A stretch of DNA of 61,867 bases from JBOGCH01 sp051656645 (GCA_051656645.1 JBOGCH010000014.1:1-61867); one strand, 5' to 3'. Numbered from the stretch's first letter, positions 52,342 to 61,867 are shown. Made by a program: numbers and translations. The notes: a model not told the origin generated them from the letters alone.

Positions 52342-54000
52342 CTAATTTTGCGCAACACGCTGCGTAGGCATAGTAATGTAGAATTTCGGATCTTTTTGCA
52401 TATTTGGTACATTCAATTCAATATCCTCAACAATAACTGACTCTGGATAGATAAGAGAACATGGAACACCACTGTAATGGAAATTGGATATATTCTCTTC
52501 GCGAGAAATTGCTCCAAGACGTTTTAATTTAGCTAATTGTACACTACCCATGTCAGCAAAACGTACACGTTTCTCTGCTCCACTTTTAACATCTACACGA
52601 TAAATAACAGAAGCACGTCCTGCTAAACGCTCAATGCGGTAAGCATATTCCAAACCTTCTTCCTTAGCAGCTTTTATCAACTGTTTAACCATTTGGTCTT
52701 GTTTTACCCCTTTTTCAACCTTAAAGTGTACAGTTCCAGGAGCCGTTGTATAACCTATCTCCTGTGGATTAATGTAAAAGCGTGAACTTCCGGTAGCTTC
52801 TGAGGCATTTGCAGTTGGTATAGATCCAACAAGCGTACGTTTTAAAATACCGTTTTCTACAAGAGTCAATTCCTTAATTGGCGCTATACCTTCAGCATCC
52901 ATTTCATAACATCCCCATAGGTTTTTATTATTGTATTTACTCTTATCGGTATAATTTACAATTGATACTCTGTTATCTATTACCTTACGCCCAATTCTGT
53001 CCTCTAACGGAGTTCCTTTTTTCTGGCCAATAGCAGTACGTGTTGAAATTAACCCATTAGCATGTAGAAGGTTCGATGAGAAAATATAATTACTTGCCGC
53101 TTTTTGAAATAGTACGGGACCTGAGTAAAACTCGTTTACCTTTTCAACTGTAGGTAGTTCGCTCAAGTTATCTGCAAAACGGATAATCTCTTTTTTCATA
53201 TCTTCAACAGATGGTAATTCTGACATATTACGCGCATTAAACACATAAGAGTCCTTAATTTGCATTCCGTCCTCTCCCATAACCATTGCTTCAATCCCAA
53301 CATTAATATTCGATTGGTATTGTTGCGTTTTTACCTGCTCTGATGTTAAACGCGTAATGTCCGTTGCAACACCGTTAATAGTTACTTGCGTATTAAATAA
53401 GTTTTTATAGTTCAAAAACAATGCAGACAATTCTTTTGCCAACGCCTCAGCCTTCGTATAGTCCACAAAATCGCCTTCCGGACGTCCTTGTTGATAAGTA
53501 ACATTGGAAATTTTGCGCATATCCGGTAAGTTTTGTTCCTTTTCCGGAAGTGGATTCATTTTAAGGAATGATAGCTTTTGTCCAAATAATTGTAGTGATT
53601 GTTTGTAAACATTGTCTGTTAACAACCAAAACGTGCGCTGCACTACCTCACTGTTCATATCTGCCGGCATACGCGTTGTAAACATCTTGCCTAAAAACTG
53701 AACATCATTATTCTTATTCTCATCACCAATAAAAAGTTGTAAACCACCTAGTGTCTCATCCGGAGAACAATAGGATTGGACAACACCGCCAAGAGTAGCT
53801 GTTATGGCAAAGCGTTCAACTCCTGCTAAAGCATACGACATAAAAAATGGCGTTGGCATATTTGGTAAATGCAATTGTTTCATGGATCTATCCATTTCCT
53901 GTTGCATTGCATTTACAGCCTCAGCGCTTACACGCTCCTGTGCCTGTAATGACTGGCAAAACAATGCCATTCCGGCTAGCAATAAACCTGTATATTTCAT
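52342..54000 (-). CDS. Secreted TldE/PmbA-like subunit
   Basis: 552-residue protein of the TldD/PmbA family carrying a signal peptide (1-20, ending LQAQE). It lacks the HExxxH motif, as expected of the TldE partner, but keeps the family regions near VLFQKAASNYIFSS and RIGRKVIDNRVSIVNY. With the neighbouring TldD-like protein (33 bp upstream) it should form a heterodimeric metalloprotease outside the cytoplasm, unlike the cytosolic TldD/TldE of enterobacteria. Confidence 0.87.
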   Translation of the reverse strand: MKYTGLLLAGMALFCQSLQAQERVSAEAVNAMQQEMDRSMKQLHLPNMPTPFFMSYALAGVERFAITATLGGVVQSYCSPDETLGGLQLFIGDENKNNDVQFLGKMFTTRMPADMNSEVVQRTFWLLTDNVYKQSLQLFGQKLSFLKMNPLPEKEQNLPDMRKISNVTYQQGRPEGDFVDYTKAEALAKELSALFLNYKNLFNTQVTINGVATDITRLTSEQVKTQQYQSNINVGIEAMVMGEDGMQIKDSYVFNARNMSELPSVEDMKKEIIRFADNLSELPTVEKVNEFYSGPVLFQKAASNYIFSSNLLHANGLISTRTAIGQKKGTPLEDRIGRKVIDNRVSIVNYTDKSKYNNKNLWGCYEMDAEGIAPIKELTLVENGILKRTLVGSIPTANASEATGSSRFYINPQEIGYTTAPGTVHFKVEKGVKQDQMVKQLIKAAKEEGLEYAYRIERLAGRASVIYRVDVKSGAEKRVRFADMGSVQLAKLKRLGAISREENISNFHYSGVPCSLIYPESVIVEDIELNVPNMQKDPKFYITMPTQRVAQN

Positions 54001-54033
54001 TAATCTGATCTTTTAATAACGTTAATCCTTTAT

Positions 54034-55713
54034 TTATTTCGTTGTAGCAATTGGCGCCGATAAAATTGGCGGGATATTTTGCGATTTAGCTTTACGCTGC
54101 ATCTCTACTTTAGTCACCAAAATTGCCGGAGAGATAGCTGTTACAGGTATCGAACCCGACTCTGCACCACACATCCCTGTAAATACTTCACCCTTTTTAC
54201 CTAAATGCTCTATATTTGAGAACATTGATAATGGTGTTCCAATTAAATCTACACCACGAACCAGTTTATCTGGTCGTCCATCAGCATACACCTCATAAAC
54301 CACCAACGGAGTCACATTAAAGGAGTTAGTTCCGCCTTTACCTGTAAAAGTTAAACCTCCAGTTACCTCTTTAAAGTAGTAACCTTTTTCCTTATTTTGT
54401 TTCTTAAGCTCTGAGATTAAAATTGTGCGTAATTCCGCATCTGACTTCGGAGTTTTTGACTCAATAATTAGGTTGGACTGTCTTGACACCGGATCTAAAC
54501 CTCTTTCTGCACGAGCGTGTCCATTACTTCTTGGATGATTATCAATAGGAGTACGAGTCATTAAGAAATCGTGCAATTTACCATCAACAACAACATTTAC
54601 ACGTTCACTCTTTACTCCTTGATCGTCATATTTGTAATAACCGTTAAGAGGTTGTCCATCATAGTGAGACAATGTTGGGTCATCAAAAACTTGGATATGT
54701 GCAGGTAACACATATTCGCCAACCATACTTTTAAATGTTTGCCCGTCATTATCGCTTTTCATTCTTTGTCCCTCGATTCTATGTCCAAAAATTTCGTGGA
54801 AAAACACTCCACTTGCCTCTCCTGATAAAATTGCAGGGCCAGTGTAAGGATCAACCATCGGAGCAACACGTAATTCTCCAAGTGTAGCTATCATCTGTTG
54901 TGTTTCTGCTTTAATATGCTCCACCGAAGGTAAATCATTTGGTGAAAAAGCAAAATATGATAAATGCAATGGTAATTCCATTCCGTCATCAGCTTTCGTC
55001 ATACCTTGAATCATGATGCGTGCATATTTTAAATTGTGCACCACTTCGCAACCATCGCTATCTACAAAATAACGACGTTCTGTTATATATTGGATAGAAC
55101 CATCGCCACCAAGAATTTTTTCATCTGCCTTAAACAACGCAGTAATTTCTTTCAACTTATTTTCCCATACATCTGCATCAAATTGCATATCTTGTTGACT
55201 GAATGGAGCCTCAAAAAAGTTAGATGGAGCTACATCACTAAAAAAAGGAGCTTTATCCTCTTGCTCAACTTTTACATCCTTTTTCGCCTTACTTTGCTCC
55301 AAGGCAGACAATGCAAATTGGTAACGTTGGTTCGTTTCTTTCCAAATGGCTTGACGTATTGCCATTTCATTTACGTCATCATTTAAAGGTAAAAGGGTCC
55401 CCTTACCATCTCTTGAGCCCATTGGGATATCTTTAAAGTTATCCAATTGAATAGTCCCTAACCTAAGTTGCGGCATAAATTCACGCGTGTGATTTGTATT
55501 TTTACCAACCAATGCGCCAAAGCTTGTTTGTACGTAAGACACCTTACGGTCAATAACGCGATAGCTCATGTGATAAGGTGCGGTTTCGCGTTTTTTTAAC
55601 TCAGACATCTCTTGTTTCAATTCATCTTTCAATATCTTTAAAAGATTATCCTTCGCCCACAATGTAGGTGCTGAAAGAAAAATAAAAAGAATAGTTAGCT
55701 TTAATTTTCTCAT
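54034..55713 (-). CDS. Secreted TldD-like metallopeptidase
   Basis: 559-residue protein with a signal peptide (1-20, ending LWAKD). The TldD zinc motif HEIFGH lies at 306-311, followed by RIEGQRMKSD; the C-terminal half holds GYYFKEVTGGLTFTGKGG and the LIGTPLSMFSNIEHLG segment with downstream CGAESG that supply the third ligand region. The N-terminal half includes a Lys-rich linker (about 145-160). It is first in a two-gene minus-strand operon. The natural substrate is unknown; TldD/E proteases usually trim unfolded or modified peptides. Confidence 0.9.
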   Translation of the reverse strand: MRKLKLTILFIFLSAPTLWAKDNLLKILKDELKQEMSELKKRETAPYHMSYRVIDRKVSYVQTSFGALVGKNTNHTREFMPQLRLGTIQLDNFKDIPMGSRDGKGTLLPLNDDVNEMAIRQAIWKETNQRYQFALSALEQSKAKKDVKVEQEDKAPFFSDVAPSNFFEAPFSQQDMQFDADVWENKLKEITALFKADEKILGGDGSIQYITERRYFVDSDGCEVVHNLKYARIMIQGMTKADDGMELPLHLSYFAFSPNDLPSVEHIKAETQQMIATLGELRVAPMVDPYTGPAILSGEASGVFFHEIFGHRIEGQRMKSDNDGQTFKSMVGEYVLPAHIQVFDDPTLSHYDGQPLNGYYKYDDQGVKSERVNVVVDGKLHDFLMTRTPIDNHPRSNGHARAERGLDPVSRQSNLIIESKTPKSDAELRTILISELKKQNKEKGYYFKEVTGGLTFTGKGGTNSFNVTPLVVYEVYADGRPDKLVRGVDLIGTPLSMFSNIEHLGKKGEVFTGMCGAESGSIPVTAISPAILVTKVEMQRKAKSQNIPPILSAPIATTK

Positions 55714-55820
55714 AATTACTTGTTTTTACATAACATCTTCAAAAGTAAACGAATGTGTTACATTTTTATAATAAATATTTGTTAATATTTTATCTTCTAG
55801 CATTGATTAGCGCAAACGTA

Positions 55821-55854
55821 TTGAAGCAATTATCATTAATAATGGTTAAGTTTG
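55821..55854 (+). promoter_or_regulatory. Probable -33/-7 promoter of the DPP III gene
   Basis: TAAGTTTG (55847-55854) is a full TAnnTTTG match, with TTG at 55821-55823 as a -33 element at a slightly long spacing of 23 bp. Transcription would begin near 55861, leaving a leader of about 50 bases. Confidence 0.5.
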
Positions 55855-55909
55855 TACACTAAAATAACAAACAACACGTTCAACCTCTTAATTATTTGTT
55901 TTAACCTTT

Positions 55910-57985
55910 ATGAAGAAAATGATTATGACCGCATCAATATGTTGTGCTCTAACAAGCTGTTCATCGGTGCAACAGCAAAAATCAAATGATGATTTCACTT
56001 GGAAAATTGATCAATTTGATGATATAAATATTCTTAGATATCAAATTCCGGGAATGGAGGACTTAACCGCAAAACAAAAAGAGCTAGTATATTATTTAAG
56101 CCAAGCAGCTCTTAGCGGAAGAGACATTCTATTTGATCAAAACTACAAATACAACCTACTCATTCGCAGTACTCTCGAGGACATTTATCAAAATTACACG
56201 GGCGATAAAAACAGTGAAGAATTCAAGCAATTTGAGAAGTATTTAAAGAAAGTATGGTTCGCAAATGGTATTCACCACCACTACTCTACTGATAAATTTC
56301 AACCAACAGTAAGTGTTGAATATTTTAATGAATTAGTTGCAAATACACCATCGGATAAATTCCGTGTTAATCCTAATGAAAAAGCATTGTTCAATGCTCC
56401 GGGAATAGCTACACCATATGAAGCTACCTATTTGGATATTGTACGCGAATCTATTTTCAACCCAACGGTAGCTCCTAAACGCGTTAATCAAAATAGCGAC
56501 ACGGATCTTATCACCAACTCAGCATGTAACTTCTACGAAGGAGTTAATCAGCAAGAGGTTGAGAATTATTATGCCTCTATTACAGATGCTAATGATCCGG
56601 AACCAATTTCTTACGGCCTAAATACTAAAGTAGTAAAGGACAAAAACGGTAAAGTTACTGAACTTGTATGGAGCACTGAGGGAATGTATGGACAAGCACT
56701 TACAGAGGTAGTGAAATGGTTAAAGAAAGCTGAAGCAGTTGCCGAAAATAACCAACAAAAAGACATCATTGCCAAACTTATTGCTTACTACGAAAGTGGA
56801 AGTTTAAAGACTTTTGATGCATATAACATTGCATGGGTACAGGACACCCTTTCAAGTGTCGATTTCGTGAACGGTTTTATTGAAAATTACGGAGATCCTA
56901 TGGGGCTAAAAGCAACATGGGAAAGTGTTGTTAACTTCAAGAATGCCGAAGCTACCAAACGTACTGAAGTTATTAGCGAAAATGCACAATGGTTTGAAGA
57001 CAACTCTCCCGTAGCGCACCAATTCAAAAAGAAAGAAGTTAAAGGCGTATCGGCTAAAGTTATTACTGTGGCTATGTTAGGTGGCGATTGTTATCCATCA
57101 ACTCCTATTGGTATTAATTTACCTAATGCAGATTGGATTCGCAAAGAACATGGATCAAAATCTGTAACCATCCAAAATATTAGCTATGCATATGGACAAG
57201 CATCCATGGGCAACGGAAGCATGGAGGAGTTTGCATACTCGGAAGAAGAGCTTGAGCGTGCAAAAAAATATGGAGCATTGGCAGGAAACTTAAATACCGA
57301 CTTACATGAGTGTCTTGGTCACGGTTCGGGACAATTAGCGCCAGGAGTTAAAGGCGACGAGTTGCGTAACTACGGTTCGCCATTGGAAGAGGCGCGCGCT
57401 AGCCTTTTTGCAACATACTACTTGGCCGATCCTAAACTTGTTGAACTTGGACTAATCCCGTCACTTGAGGTAGGATATGCCGATTTTGACAACACCATCC
57501 GTAACGGAATGATGACACAACTTACACGTATTGAATTGGGTAAAACGGTTGAACAAGCTCACATGCGCTGTCGAAAATTAATGGCCGAATGGGCTTATGA
57601 TTTAGGCAAATCCGAAAATATTATTGAGCGTAAAACTCGCGATAATAAGACCTATTTTGTTATAAACAACTATGAGCGTCTACGTGAATTATTCGGAAAA
57701 ATGCTTGCTGAGATTCAGCGTATTAAATCAGAAGGTGATTATGAAGCCGGAAAAGCGCTTATTGAAAAATACGCGGTACAAATTGATCCGGAATTACATA
57801 AGGAAGTACTTGATCGCTACGCTGCATTAAATTTATCTCCGTATAACGGTTTCGTTAATCCAATCCTTACCACTGTTGTTGAAAACGGTGAAATAGTAAA
57901 TGTTGTGCCAACCTACACTGAAGGTTACGCCCAACAAATGCTTCGCTACTCAAACGAGTATGGATTCCTTCCAGTTATGAATTAA
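55910..57985 (+). CDS. Dipeptidyl peptidase III (M49) lipoprotein
   Basis: 691-residue zinc peptidase that releases dipeptides from the N terminus of short peptides. The M49 zinc motif HECLGH lies at 466-471, identical to the form known from Bacteroides DPP III and different from the human HELLGH, and the second motif EEARAS starts at E493, E494. The signal and lipobox LTSC (C17) place it in the periplasm or on the outer membrane. Homologues are sometimes mislabelled dihydrofolate reductase. It has its own promoter and a strong terminator. Confidence 0.93.
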   Translation: MKKMIMTASICCALTSCSSVQQQKSNDDFTWKIDQFDDINILRYQIPGMEDLTAKQKELVYYLSQAALSGRDILFDQNYKYNLLIRSTLEDIYQNYTGDKNSEEFKQFEKYLKKVWFANGIHHHYSTDKFQPTVSVEYFNELVANTPSDKFRVNPNEKALFNAPGIATPYEATYLDIVRESIFNPTVAPKRVNQNSDTDLITNSACNFYEGVNQQEVENYYASITDANDPEPISYGLNTKVVKDKNGKVTELVWSTEGMYGQALTEVVKWLKKAEAVAENNQQKDIIAKLIAYYESGSLKTFDAYNIAWVQDTLSSVDFVNGFIENYGDPMGLKATWESVVNFKNAEATKRTEVISENAQWFEDNSPVAHQFKKKEVKGVSAKVITVAMLGGDCYPSTPIGINLPNADWIRKEHGSKSVTIQNISYAYGQASMGNGSMEEFAYSEEELERAKKYGALAGNLNTDLHECLGHGSGQLAPGVKGDELRNYGSPLEEARASLFATYYLADPKLVELGLIPSLEVGYADFDNTIRNGMMTQLTRIELGKTVEQAHMRCRKLMAEWAYDLGKSENIIERKTRDNKTYFVINNYERLRELFGKMLAEIQRIKSEGDYEAGKALIEKYAVQIDPELHKEVLDRYAALNLSPYNGFVNPILTTVVENGEIVNVVPTYTEGYAQQMLRYSNEYGFLPVMN

Positions 57986-58052
57986 AATTCTTAATTCATT
58001 GTCAACATAAGGAGCTTGGTGTATATTAACACTCGTGTTAATGCACACATCA

Positions 58053-58103
58053 AAACAAATAAGAGAGCTGTCGGTGTTAAACCGGCAGCTCTCTTATTTG
58101 TTT
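58053..58103. terminator. Stem-loop terminator after the DPP III gene
   Basis: 23-bp arms (58053-58075 and 58081-58103) with one mismatch, core GAGAGCTG and CAGCTCTC, loop of 5 bases. AAACAAAT and ATTTGTTT at the base give a T-rich 3' side. Confidence 0.85.
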
Positions 58104-58234
58104 ACACTTTTGGAGCAAGAAAACGCAGAATGTGAAAATTGTATACATTGGGTTATTATTATGAATTTGTAACCTACTTCCGTATTTTATAGTATATCTA
58201 AAGGTATCACAGACAAAAATAAATCAAAGATATT

Positions 58235-60325
58235 ATGAGCAACAATTTTCTAAAATGGAGCAGAAGCGAATGCGTTAAACACCTGCGTAGTGATTTTCCT
58301 GACTTATTACATAGAACTGAAAAATGTCAATCACTTGGAGATTTTCTTACAACACTTATCGAATTGTGTTGTGAAGTTCTTGGCTACGGAACAGATAAAC
58401 AAAAAGAAGCCGCATCACGCCTTTTGTGTTCAATACAATGTGAAGGCAGTACATTAAAGGATAGTGCAAGAGAGCAAGAATTTGTTTCCCAAAGCTTTCG
58501 TCATCTTTTTGATGGCATTAAAAATGGAATTCTTTACGCCAACAGTGACTTCTACTTAGATTACTATTTTCTTTTTAAGCAGCTATATGGCTGGAAAACC
58601 AATACCTACGAACAAAAACACCTTCAACGAGACATGAATCGCTGGGCTACAGGACTGGATACACATGTATTAAAAGTAAGACATGAGCGTAGACATGCAA
58701 TAATTCGCTATCTAATTACCCGTATTGATACACAACCTAAACAAAAATCACGTTATAGATTTGAGCAGACAGACTCCTCTTGGACTAAAATGCAAAAGGT
58801 TGTAGGATGGTGGCAAGACCACCGCTTTCAACTGTCTATGGCAGCCCGTACCCCACAAGAGCTAAATGCATTCATGGAGAATAGTTTAACTAAAAAACAA
58901 TTATCTATCCTTCAGGATGGCGTTAGTGAGGGCATGCCTATTTTCATTACTCCCTATTATGCTTCCCTACTAGACATAAACGGAAAAAACTTTGATGACA
59001 ATACCATACGCAGCTACGTACTCTCCAGCAGAGAACTTGTTAATCAGTTTGGCCGAATAAAAGCGTGGGAACAAGAGGACAAAATAGAAACCGGCAAGCC
59101 CAACGCTGCAGGATGGATATTACCCAACCATCACAACGTACATAGACGATACCCCGAGGTGGCCATCCTAATCCCGGATTCCATGGGCCGTGCCTGTGGC
59201 GGGCTGTGCACATTGTGTCAGCGCATGTATGGTTTCCAAAAAGGAGCACTAAACTTTGATTTGGAAACATTAAAACCCAAGGAGCATTTTCGCGAAAAAC
59301 TTCGCGGACTAATGGACTATTTCGAAAACGACACACAACTTCGAGACATACTCATTACCGGAGGTGATGCACTAATGAGCCAAACCCCAACGCTACGCAT
59401 TATACTAGATGAAATTTATGCTATGGCCTTGCGTAAAAAACAAGCCAATGAAACGCGCGAAGAGGGCAAGAAATATGCAGAATTTCAACGCATACGTCTA
59501 GGATCTCGTTTGCCCGTATATTTACCTCATAGAATAACACCTGAGTTGTGCACCCTATTAAAGGAATTTCATGCCAAAGCAGGTGCATTGGGCTTTAAAC
59601 AATTTGTTATCCAAACGCATTTTGAATCGCCGTTAGAAATAACACCAGAGGCAAGAGATGCCGTACAAGCCATTCGCAAAGCGGGATGGATTGTTACCAA
59701 CCAACTCGTTTTTACAACTGCAGCATCGCGCAGAGGACACACGGCACGTTTACGTGCAGAACTAAATAACATTGGGGTAGTTACCTATTACACCTTTACG
59801 GTAAAAGGCTTTGAGGAAAACAGACCAATGTACGCACCTAACAGCCGTTCAATGCAAGAGATGATGGAAGAAAAAAAATATGGACATCTACCGGCAAAAA
59901 AGGCCTCGCAATTAACACTTCAATATCTGCAAGACGGAAAAGTGAATTTGGACGAATTTAGAAATCAAAATAACATGCCATTCCTGTCTACAGACCGTAA
60001 TGTTTTAAACCTACCCGGTATTGGCAAAAGTATGACTTTTGAAACTATCGGCATTACATCAAAAGGACAGCGCATTCTTCGTTTTCATCACGATGCCACA
60101 CGTAAGCATAGCCCCGTTGTGAGCCATAATCCTGAAATGATTATTGTTGAAAATCGTTCCATTGCTTCGTATCTACGTCAAATAACCGACGAGGGCGAAG
60201 ACATTAATCTCTACCACTCCATTTGGAGTTATGATAAAGGCGAAACAGAACCACGTTTTGACTTATATCAATACCCTGAATTTGACTATAAAGTAACTGA
60301 CCGCATAACTAATATAGCCGACTAG
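58235..60325 (+). CDS. KamA-family radical SAM/PLP protein (lysine 2,3-aminomutase-like)
   Basis: 696-residue enzyme, far longer than classic lysine 2,3-aminomutase (about 420). The [4Fe-4S] motif is C321-x3-C325-x2-C328 (ACGGLCTLCQ), followed by the SAM-binding ITGGDAL. A PGIGKS motif places K598 as the probable PLP lysine. The N-terminal 280 residues are a helical extension not seen in KamA. No signal peptide. It probably moves an amino group on an amino acid or peptide-like substrate, but the substrate cannot be read. It stands alone between two terminators. Confidence 0.88.
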   Translation: MSNNFLKWSRSECVKHLRSDFPDLLHRTEKCQSLGDFLTTLIELCCEVLGYGTDKQKEAASRLLCSIQCEGSTLKDSAREQEFVSQSFRHLFDGIKNGILYANSDFYLDYYFLFKQLYGWKTNTYEQKHLQRDMNRWATGLDTHVLKVRHERRHAIIRYLITRIDTQPKQKSRYRFEQTDSSWTKMQKVVGWWQDHRFQLSMAARTPQELNAFMENSLTKKQLSILQDGVSEGMPIFITPYYASLLDINGKNFDDNTIRSYVLSSRELVNQFGRIKAWEQEDKIETGKPNAAGWILPNHHNVHRRYPEVAILIPDSMGRACGGLCTLCQRMYGFQKGALNFDLETLKPKEHFREKLRGLMDYFENDTQLRDILITGGDALMSQTPTLRIILDEIYAMALRKKQANETREEGKKYAEFQRIRLGSRLPVYLPHRITPELCTLLKEFHAKAGALGFKQFVIQTHFESPLEITPEARDAVQAIRKAGWIVTNQLVFTTAASRRGHTARLRAELNNIGVVTYYTFTVKGFEENRPMYAPNSRSMQEMMEEKKYGHLPAKKASQLTLQYLQDGKVNLDEFRNQNNMPFLSTDRNVLNLPGIGKSMTFETIGITSKGQRILRFHHDATRKHSPVVSHNPEMIIVENRSIASYLRQITDEGEDINLYHSIWSYDKGETEPRFDLYQYPEFDYKVTDRITNIAD

Positions 60326-60361
60326 CCATCGCCTGTAATATTAAACAATTTCTAAAATAAA

Positions 60362-60405
60362 AATTCCCAAAGTTCACTTATTAGCTTAAACTTTGGGAGT
60401 TTTTA
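60362..60405 (+). terminator. Intrinsic terminator after the KamA-family gene
   Basis: 13-bp arms (60362-60374 and 60389-60401, core CCCAAAGTT and AACTTTGGG, one mismatch) with a 14-base loop and a run of T after the stem. Confidence 0.8.
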
Positions 60406-60791
60406 TTACAACTATACTCAATATGCTTGCCAAAATATAAACCTCTCCCCAACACACTATTCATTACTGCTTCACACTCACTTATGTCCCCACTACCAGC
60501 CTAAATTACAAACATTCAGACATCATCACATTCCTATATGCATACAACTCATACCCATCACAACTTGAGTTAATATTACAGCTGAAATTAATACTAGTTA
60601 CAGCACAAAAATATGTATCCCTTTATCACCATACTCTTAACTTTTCTTGAACAAATAGGCATAATATTATCATGCTAATTTTAATTTATATATCCACATT
60701 GCAATGGCGGTTAAATAAATAGAAGGAAACTTTTTCCCGGTATCTTTCATCCTATGTCATCGTAGAAATCAATGATTAACAAAGTTAACCT
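60406..60791. other. Intergenic, no gene; C-rich and G-poor stretch
   Basis: About 385 bp with no supported frame. From about 60450 to 60560 the plus strand is rich in C and poor in G. A TATCTTTC (60740s) resembles a -7 box for the next gene but lacks the final G. No RNA gene was recognised. Confidence 0.4.
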
Positions 60792-61685
60792 ATGACACAA
60801 GGCTATATATCCATATTACATAAGAAAAGGGAAGAATCCTATTTTATAGTGCTTAAAACACCTTTCAAGTTCGTGTTGCCTAAAGATGGAGAATACCCAA
60901 CGGAACATCAAAAAATGTTGGCACTCACTTATGACATTGTATACCAAGTGCCTGTTAACGATATGGACGAAGCCGAGAAATACTTATTCTCAATGCTTAA
61001 AGCCGGAGGCATGCACAATGACAACCTCATTGTTTGGGGAAAAGTAAAAGAAGCAGAAAATATTGTCAATGATTTACCTTCATTATTTCCCGCTAATTTT
61101 TACGCAACGGTTGGAGATATACAAAAGCCGGCCGAAACACACAGCGATGCCGAAAAATATTACAAACTGGGAATGAATTCATACTACGGATTGGAGAACA
61201 CCCCCATAAACAGACGTAGAGCACTGCGTATGTTTAAAAAATCCGTGCGTAAAGGATATACGCAAGCACATTTACTCATTGCGCAAATATATTTCTATGA
61301 TTTCCATAAACACAAACGCATTCGTAAAGCATTCAAACATCTTTCAATTGCATTACATGAAGGTGTTTACGATGCATTTGCTCTTCTTGCTTTTATTTAT
61401 AATCATAACCGAGAATTTGATAAAGCAGATGAATGTTGGGAAAGCTACTTTACTCTAGATAACTATCAATTCCGCGAAGAGATTCCGTTTAATTGCTTCA
61501 TGTATTTACAATACTGCTTTTATGAGCACAGAGAGATTAAATATCTACGGTTTATACGCAGATACAAAGAGAGCGTAATTTTAAATCTAGACAATATGAC
61601 ATCCTACTTGCGTAATAATACCTCCGAGAAAGAGTACCAGCTATTCAACACCTTTTGCGAAAGGGTGAAGGTATTACTTAATTAG
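60792..61685 (+). CDS. Sel1/TPR-like repeat protein of unknown function
   Basis: 297-residue cytoplasmic protein. Residues 1-105 form an alpha/beta region with no recognised family. Residues 112-235 contain helical repeats of Sel1 type (AEKYYKLGMNSYYG, RALRMFKKSVRKGYTQAHLLIAQIYFYD, AFKHLSIALHEGVYDAFALLAFIYN). Such repeats mediate protein contacts. No neighbour on the same strand is close enough to suggest an operon. Confidence 0.75.
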   Translation: MTQGYISILHKKREESYFIVLKTPFKFVLPKDGEYPTEHQKMLALTYDIVYQVPVNDMDEAEKYLFSMLKAGGMHNDNLIVWGKVKEAENIVNDLPSLFPANFYATVGDIQKPAETHSDAEKYYKLGMNSYYGLENTPINRRRALRMFKKSVRKGYTQAHLLIAQIYFYDFHKHKRIRKAFKHLSIALHEGVYDAFALLAFIYNHNREFDKADECWESYFTLDNYQFREEIPFNCFMYLQYCFYEHREIKYLRFIRRYKESVILNLDNMTSYLRNNTSEKEYQLFNTFCERVKVLLN

Positions 61686-61817
61686 CCCAATATCACCATC
61701 TACAAGCTAACATGTTTCCACCCCTTACAACTCAAAGATATAATACTGAGGAAACAAGCCATGTACATTTTATAAAACCACGCTAAGACTTTCTATGTAA
61801 AGCGAGTCTCCTGTACT

Positions 61818-61867
61818 GTTCTGCTTCTTCTCTATATCTCATTCAGGTTTCATTCAGCTTTCATTCA
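61818..61867. repeat. Partial 11-bp repeat array, family B (left arm, cut by window end)
   Basis: Units CTCATTCAGGT (61838), TTCATTCAGCT (61849) and a third unit cut at 61867. The CT-rich flank before it (GTTCTGCTTCTTCTC from 61818) aligns with the left flank of the complete family B copy (GTTCTCTTGCTTCTCTC from 32396) with small gaps. It follows the Sel1-like gene. Confidence 0.8.

Noticed and set aside
5036..55386. Many antisense and out-of-frame open frames of 60-165 codons inside long genes
   Set aside because: They lie wholly within well-supported genes, lack family motifs, and follow from codon use of the real frame.
1..61867. tRNA, rRNA, tmRNA or riboswitch genes
   Set aside because: I read the intergenic stretches and saw no cloverleaf, CCA end or known riboswitch core. 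A covariance-model scan would be decisive.

Overview
The window looks like chromosomal DNA of an AT-rich member of the Bacteroidota, most likely the order Bacteroidales. The evidence is a SusC/SusD pair with a FecR-type anti-sigma factor, DUF4843 and PKD-like lipoproteins, a PUR-family DUF3276 protein, secreted TldD/TldE and M13/M49 peptidases, and TAnnTTTG-type -7 boxes. I cannot name the genus. No phage, CRISPR array, rRNA, tRNA or intact insertion sequence was seen.

Layout. 0-6.5 kb: a secreted M13 metallopeptidase and a large hybrid sensor kinase with many PAS-like segments. 6.5-8.7 kb (minus): the AmmeMemoRadiSam trio (AMMECR1, radical SAM enzyme, Memo). 8.9-14.5 kb (minus): a TonB-dependent receptor with a DUF4876 lipoprotein and a DUF6850-like barrel. 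14.7-24.4 kb: housekeeping and small genes, namely small OMP, fimbrillin-like lipoprotein, 5-formyl-THF cyclo-ligase, an NAD synthetase whose glutaminase domain has lost its catalytic Cys, a K+/H+ antiporter, nitroreductase, patatin, PUR protein and FUSC. 24.4-26.7 kb: a di-haem HzsA-related protein. 26.8-38.5 kb: a complete export system (ABC ATPase, two recently recombined MacB-like permeases, HlyD adaptor, TolC), divergent from a sigma-54 activator and kinase pair. Between them lie a visible -24/-12 promoter and a double palindromic enhancer. 38.6-39.8 kb: DUF488 and an unknown protein. 39.9-50.5 kb (minus): FecR, SusC, SusD, DUF4843, PKD-like and a double-thioredoxin protein, with no adjacent ECF sigma gene. 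51-61.7 kb: DUF4136 lipoprotein and barrel, secreted TldE/TldD pair, DPP III, a KamA-family radical SAM enzyme and a Sel1-like protein.

The most unusual signal is a family of intergenic elements, two seen whole (16.5 and 32.4 kb) and two cut by the window ends. Each is an inverted array of exactly four plus four 11-bp units around a short spacer. Two sequence families share a fixed 7-mer (AGGTTTC) but carry a different 4-mer (GACT or ATTC). The complete copies are bounded by CTCTTG...CAAGAG. This looks like an undescribed REP/MITE-like or protein-binding repeat, with units close to one helical turn.
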